DNA of 64,000 bases. Origin: Sphingomonas endophytica. Its GTDB lineage: Bacteria > Pseudomonadota > Alphaproteobacteria > Sphingomonadales > Sphingomonadaceae. Position 1 is the first letter of the stretch; each line of letters starts with the position of its first letter. Location: contig NZ_LDTB01000001.1 in the NCBI RefSeq assembly GCF_001476895.1, positions 1 through 64,000 on the forward strand, read 5' to 3'. A program made the position numbers and the translations under genes. A model generated the notes under the pieces. That model was not told the origin of the DNA. It saw only the letters and a program-made list of their open reading frames with translations, and did no database searches. This document shows, piece after piece, positions 59,959 through 64,000 of this stretch.

Positions 59959-60989
59959 CGAACGACCCTTGTAACCGTGATCCGCCGCCTGTCGAGCGCG
60001 CCGCGCATCAGATCGGCGAGCGCACCGGGCGCCAGCGCGATCCCCGGCGCGACGAACGCCGCCGCCAGCGTCGCGGAGCGCATTCCGCACACGCCGTCGA
60101 GCGCAACCCCGGCGAGCATCAGCGCGACGACGCGCGGACCCAGCGGCTCACCGATCGTCGCCCAGCCAAAAGCCGACAGGATCAGCAACGGCGCGGCGAT
60201 CATCTGCGAGAGGCCCGGAAGGCCGGCGTTGACCAGCCTTGCCAGGGCCTGGCCGGAAAGGGCGGGATCGGGCGCGGCGATCGCGACGCCGGACAGGGCA
60301 TGGAGATGCACCGCCAACACGACGGATGCGATGCCGCCGGCGGTCAGCCATCCGATCGTCTCGCGTCCTTCGCGCTCGGCCGACGCCAGAGCCCCCATGA
60401 CTCCGATCGTGATCAGCGCGGCGGGATCGATGATCGCGGCGGCGCACGCCGTGGCGCAGCTTGCAACGCAATGCGTCCGCGCGCGCGCGACGAGCGCCAG
60501 TGCCGACAGCGCCGCCGCCGCCGCCGCATGTGGGGCGGACAGCCACAAGCCGGCGAGCGCGGCGATCGCTGCCGCCAGCAAGCTGACCACCATCACCACG
60601 CCGGATGTCCGCGCGAACAGGGCGCCGAACCGCAAACCACCGGCCCACATCAGGATCGTCAGCACCGCGGCGACCAGTGCCAGCATCCCCCAGCCGGGCA
60701 TAGCGGCATCGATCACGGCCAGCGCCGGCGGCAGAAGCCGGGCCGCATCGGCGTCCGGCTCGGTTCTGAGGAGGTCGCGAGTGCTGTCGTAGAATTCGCC
60801 CCCGTGTCGCAGGGCCGCGACGATCGCATCGTGCAGGAATTCCGGCGGAGAACTAGCGGCGGGCACCGTCAGGCCGACGAAGACCATCGCCATGGCCAGT
60901 ACGGCGAGCCACGCCCGCGCGGCCCGGCGGCCGATGCCAGCGCAGCGGCCGGGCACCGCCAGCCACGGCGCCGGAGCCGTCCATGCCAT
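59955..60989 (-). CDS. Polytopic membrane protein of unknown function
   Basis: 344 aa, about eight hydrophobic segments, for example WLAVLAMAMVFVGLTVPAA, GMLALVAAVLTILMW and GVVMVVSLLAAAIAALAGLW. Not recognised. It is held between ubiB and coaBC by an 8-bp gap and an ATGA overlap, so it belongs to that operon. ATG 60989 follows GAGGG. Confidence 0.75.
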   Translation of the reverse strand: MAWTAPAPWLAVPGRCAGIGRRAARAWLAVLAMAMVFVGLTVPAASSPPEFLHDAIVAALRHGGEFYDSTRDLLRTEPDADAARLLPPALAVIDAAMPGWGMLALVAAVLTILMWAGGLRFGALFARTSGVVMVVSLLAAAIAALAGLWLSAPHAAAAAALSALALVARARTHCVASCATACAAAIIDPAALITIGVMGALASAEREGRETIGWLTAGGIASVVLAVHLHALSGVAIAAPDPALSGQALARLVNAGLPGLSQMIAAPLLILSAFGWATIGEPLGPRVVALMLAGVALDGVCGMRSATLAAAFVAPGIALAPGALADLMRGALDRRRITVTRVVR

Positions 60990-60996
60990 CAGACCC

Positions 60997-62532
60997 TCAC
61001 CATCCCGCGAGCAACATGCCCGCCACGCCGACCAGCGCGCCAGCCGCGACCGCGAGCGCATAGCGCCAGCCGCCGCCGACGCGAACGCGTTCGATCTCGC
61101 GTAGCGGCGGGCGCGGCGGGGCGCCGCCCGGCGCGGGGAAGCGCGCCTCGATACGACGGACCAGTTCGGGCAGCCGCGCCAGCGTCCGCACGTCGGCGAC
61201 CAGCCGGTCGGCGATCGCCGCTTCAGGCCCCAGTTCGGTGCGAATCCAGTCTTCGACCAACGGCGCGGCGGTGACCCAGAGATTGATGTCCGGATCGAGC
61301 GTGGTCGCCACGCCTTCCACCATCACCATCGTCTTTTGCAGCAGCAGCAGGTGCGGCTGGGTCACCATGTCAAAATCGCGCGTGATCCCGAACAGGCCGT
61401 CCAGCATCATCCCGATCGACATGTCCTTGACCGGCAGCCCGCGCATCGGCTCGCCGACCGCGCGCAGGGCGGTCGCGAACTCCTCGACACTGTGATGAGC
61501 CGGGACGTACTGCGCCTCGAAATGGATTTCCGCGACGCGCCGGTAGTTCCCGGTGATCAGGCCATAGAGAATCTCGGCAAGCCACGCCCGTGCGCGACGG
61601 TCGATTCGGCCCATGATGCCGAAATCGATCGCCGCCACCCGGTTCCCGGGCAGGGCGAACAGATTGCCCTGATGCATGTCCGCGTGGAAGAAGCCATCCG
61701 CGATCGCCTGCCGCAGGAAGGCATGGACCAGCACGCGCGCCAGCTCGGGGAGGTCGTACCCCGCCTCGACCAGCGCCGCGCGGTTCGAGAGCTTGATGCC
61801 GTCGATCCATTCGATCGTCAGCACCTTGCCGGTCGTGCGGGCCCAATCGACCGCCGGCACCTCGAAATTCGGCTCCGCCGTCATCGTCTCGGCAAGTTCG
61901 GATGCCGAGGCCGCCTCGCGCGTGAAGTTCAGCTCGCGCGCGGTCCAGCGCTTGAACGTCTCGATCACCAGCCGTGGCTGCAGGCGCGCAATCTCGCCGC
62001 CCATCGGCTCGATCTGCGCCGCGGCCCATTCATAGGTCTCGATCGCGCGCGCGAAATCCTCTTCGACGCCCGGTCGCAGCACCTTCACCGCGACGTGCCG
62101 CCCGTCCGTGGTGACGGCGCGGTGCACTTGTGCGATCGATGCGGCGCCGACCGGTATCTCGTCAATCGAAGCGAACAAGGTTTCCAGCGGCCGGCCGAAG
62201 CTGGCCCGCATCGTCTGTGCGATCGTTGCGAACGGCACCGGCGGCACGGCATCCTGAAGCCGCAGGAGGTCGGCGGCCGCCTCCTCGCCGACCAGATCGG
62301 GCCGGGTGGCCAGCGTCTGACCGAACTTGATCGCCGCCGGCCCCAGCGCCTCGAACGCATCGGCATAGCGCGGCACGTCCGGTACGCGCGCGCCCAGCCG
62401 CGCGAGCCGCAGCAGCCGCCGCAAACGCGGCGGGGTGTTGAGGTCGCGCTCCAGCCCGCGCAGCGCACCGTGGCGCGCCAGCGTCCGCCCCCAGGTCAGG
62501 AGCCGCCAGGTGTGGACGAGCGGAGAGGTCAA
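60997..62532 (-). CDS. ubiB: Ubiquinone biosynthesis protein UbiB (atypical kinase/ATPase)
   Basis: 511 aa. ADCK/UbiB kinase-like fold: LGPAAIKFGQTLATRPDLVG (KxGQ motif), GAASIAQVHRAV (Ala-rich loop), VAVKVLRPGV, FFHADMHQGNLF and AIDFGIMGRI, plus two C-terminal membrane helices (ALAVAAGALVGVAGMLLAG). It supports coenzyme Q assembly at the inner membrane. The TTG start at 62532 overlaps the ubiE stop codon (TTGA). Confidence 0.95.
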   Translation of the reverse strand: MTSPLVHTWRLLTWGRTLARHGALRGLERDLNTPPRLRRLLRLARLGARVPDVPRYADAFEALGPAAIKFGQTLATRPDLVGEEAAADLLRLQDAVPPVPFATIAQTMRASFGRPLETLFASIDEIPVGAASIAQVHRAVTTDGRHVAVKVLRPGVEEDFARAIETYEWAAAQIEPMGGEIARLQPRLVIETFKRWTARELNFTREAASASELAETMTAEPNFEVPAVDWARTTGKVLTIEWIDGIKLSNRAALVEAGYDLPELARVLVHAFLRQAIADGFFHADMHQGNLFALPGNRVAAIDFGIMGRIDRRARAWLAEILYGLITGNYRRVAEIHFEAQYVPAHHSVEEFATALRAVGEPMRGLPVKDMSIGMMLDGLFGITRDFDMVTQPHLLLLQKTMVMVEGVATTLDPDINLWVTAAPLVEDWIRTELGPEAAIADRLVADVRTLARLPELVRRIEARFPAPGGAPPRPPLREIERVRVGGGWRYALAVAAGALVGVAGMLLAGW

Positions 62533-63260
62533 ATCTTCCAGCCGCTATGGATCGCGACCAGACCGCCCATGATCGGCTCGACCTTCGTCTGCACGAAGCC
62601 GGCGTCGGCGATCATCCGTTCGAAGGTCGGCATGTCCGGGAAACGACGGATCGATTCGATAAGATAGCGATAGCTGTCTTCGTCGTTCGCCAGCAGCTTG
62701 CCCAGTTTTGGCACCAGATGATGCGAATAGGCGTCATAGACGTCCGCGAACCCCGGCCAGACGTTGGTCGAGAATTCCAGGCAGAAGAAGCGCCCCCCGC
62801 GCCGCAGGACGCGGTGCGCCTCGTGCAGTGCCTTCGGGATGTCGGTCACGTTCCGAATGCCGAACGCGATCGTATAGGCATCGAAGAATCGATCGGGGAA
62901 GGTGAGCGTTTCGGCGTTCGCCTCGGTCCAGACCAGCCCGTCGATCCCGCGTTGCTGCGCGCGGCCGATCCCGACTTCCAGCATTTCCGGATTGATGTCC
63001 GCGACCGTCACCGCGGCGCCGCTTTCGGCCAGCCGAAAGGCGATGTCGCCGGTGCCGCCCGCCATGTCGAGGATCTGCTCATGCCCGCGCGGCTTCACGC
63101 GACGGACGAACCGGTCCTTCCACAGCCGATGCATGCCGCCGGACATGGCGTCGTTCATCAGGTCGTAGCGGCTGGCCACGTTGGAAAACACGCCACGCAC
63201 GCGGGCGGTCTTCTCGGTGGGGGTGACATCTTCGTAGCCGAAGGAGACGGTATCGCTCAT
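62529..63260 (-). CDS. ubiE: Ubiquinone/menaquinone C-methyltransferase UbiE
   Basis: 243 aa. SAM-dependent methyltransferase: VFSNVASRYDLMNDAMSGGM, ILDMAGGTGDIAFRLAESGA, FDAYTIAFGIRNVTDIPKAL and FCLEFSTNVWPGF. Classic ubiE-ubiB order, divergent from mutM. Confidence 0.97.
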   Translation of the reverse strand: MSDTVSFGYEDVTPTEKTARVRGVFSNVASRYDLMNDAMSGGMHRLWKDRFVRRVKPRGHEQILDMAGGTGDIAFRLAESGAAVTVADINPEMLEVGIGRAQQRGIDGLVWTEANAETLTFPDRFFDAYTIAFGIRNVTDIPKALHEAHRVLRRGGRFFCLEFSTNVWPGFADVYDAYSHHLVPKLGKLLANDEDSYRYLIESIRRFPDMPTFERMIADAGFVQTKVEPIMGGLVAIHSGWKI

Positions 63261-63306
63261 GCCCGCCGCTCTAGCGGGCGCGTCGGCGAGCGGCTAGAGG
63301 GCAGAC

Positions 63307-64000
63307 ATGCCGGAATTGCCAGAGGTCGAAACCACGGTGCGGGGCTTGCGCCCGGTACTGGAAGGACAGGTACTGACCGAGGTCGCCACGCGCCGCGACG
63401 GCCTGCGCCGCGCCTTCCCCGTCGATATGCGGCAGCGGCTGAGCGGTGCGCGGGTGACGGCGCTGGGGCGGCGTGCGAAATACGGACTGATCGAAACCGA
63501 TCGCGGTGACACGCTGATCTTCCATCTCGGCATGTCAGGCCGGTGGCGGGTCGATCCCGGGGAGCTGTTGCCGCACGACCATCTCGTGATCGAGACGGGT
63601 GAGGGGAGGCGGCTGGCGCTCAACGATCCGCGTCGGTTCGGATCGGTCGATCTGGTGCGGACCGAGACGGTGCCGGATTTCTCCGCGTTCCGATCGCTGG
63701 GACCCGAGCCGCTGGGACTGGACTTCACGCCCGAGCATCTCCGCCGCGCGCTGGCCGGACGGCGGCTGTCGATCAAACTGGCGCTGCTGGACCAGAGGAT
63801 CGTGGCGGGACTGGGCAACATCTATGTCTGCGAGGCGCTGTATGACGCGCGGATCGATCCGCACACGCCCGCGGGTACGCTGACGTCCGTCGCGCTCGAG
63901 CGGCTGGTGCCGGCGGTGCGCGTCGTGCTGGAGGCGGCGATCGAGGCCGGAGGATCGAGCTTGCGCGACTATGCCAGGCCCGATGGTGAGCTGGGATATT
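63307..64000 (+). CDS. mutM: Formamidopyrimidine-DNA glycosylase (partial, C-terminus outside the window)
   Basis: About 231 codons seen. MPELPEVETTVRGLRPVLEG supplies the catalytic Pro and Glu; HLGMSGRWRV, LNDPRRFGSVDLV and IKLALLDQRIVAGLGNIYVC follow (helix-two-turn-helix). It removes 8-oxoguanine and nicks the strand. The C-terminal zinc finger is beyond the window end. Confidence 0.96.
   Translation, partial: MPELPEVETTVRGLRPVLEGQVLTEVATRRDGLRRAFPVDMRQRLSGARVTALGRRAKYGLIETDRGDTLIFHLGMSGRWRVDPGELLPHDHLVIETGEGRRLALNDPRRFGSVDLVRTETVPDFSAFRSLGPEPLGLDFTPEHLRRALAGRRLSIKLALLDQRIVAGLGNIYVCEALYDARIDPHTPAGTLTSVALERLVPAVRVVLEAAIEAGGSSLRDYARPDGELGY

Overview
The window is chromosomal DNA from a high-GC alphaproteobacterium, most likely a Sphingomonas or close relative (Sphingomonadales). 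This rests on protein style and gene order: zapA, a 6S RNA candidate and 5-formyl-THF cyclo-ligase in a row, a DUF2842 protein, UbiK, a large TonB-dependent receptor, frequent GTG/TTG starts and dense ATGA/TGATG stop-start overlaps. All family names are read from the sequence and from memory of the families; no database search was run.

Layout. 1-5000: a minus-strand fatty acyl-CoA degradation block (TesB thioesterase, two acyl-CoA dehydrogenases, FadB/FadJ-type multifunctional enzyme) with a divergent Crp/Fnr regulator. 5200-17500: housekeeping genes, including two identical tRNA-Asp, 6S RNA, zapA, gap, pgk, tlyA, tspO, ubiK, proC and ilvE. 17541-25562: tRNA-Gln(TTG), whose 3' end is duplicated as a 17-bp direct repeat that bounds a 7.9-kb integrated element. 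The element carries a BglII/BstYI-type restriction-modification pair, a YjzC-like protein, a serine recombinase, a small minus-strand phage module with a T7 gp14-like internal virion protein, two sites resembling T3/T7-type phage promoters, and a tyrosine integrase. 25563-26480 holds no confident gene.

26481-43182: the most interesting region, a catabolic cluster around a class III aminotransferase that looks like the fumonisin aminotransferase FumI. Minus strand: triosephosphate isomerase, FucA-type class II aldolase, CYP102A-type self-sufficient P450, TetR regulator, aldehyde dehydrogenase. Plus strand: aminotransferase, PfkB kinase, dimethylformamidase-like hydrolase. Then two MFS transporters, a TonB receptor and a divergent HSL-type esterase. 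Read together, they suggest uptake and breakdown of a long-chain amino polyol (sphingoid-base-like): hydrolysis, transamination of the 2-amino group, phosphorylation, retro-aldol cleavage to dihydroxyacetone phosphate plus an aldehyde, isomerisation, and aldehyde oxidation. The pathway is inference; the gene families are not. Promoters at 33246 and 42157 share an ATAG-N6-CTAT palindrome.

43297-48581: a TolC/HlyD/ABC export operon whose ABC subunit has lost every recognisable ATP-binding motif, divergent from an OxyR-like LysR regulator without the redox cysteines. 48900-64000: housekeeping again (tRNA-Glu, class II DAHP synthase, a short-chain dehydrogenase-like protein lacking Tyr/Lys, cysS, nitrilase, rpsU, FKBP, protein phosphatase, galU, MoeB/HesA-like, dut, coaBC, ubiB, ubiE, and mutM cut by the window end).
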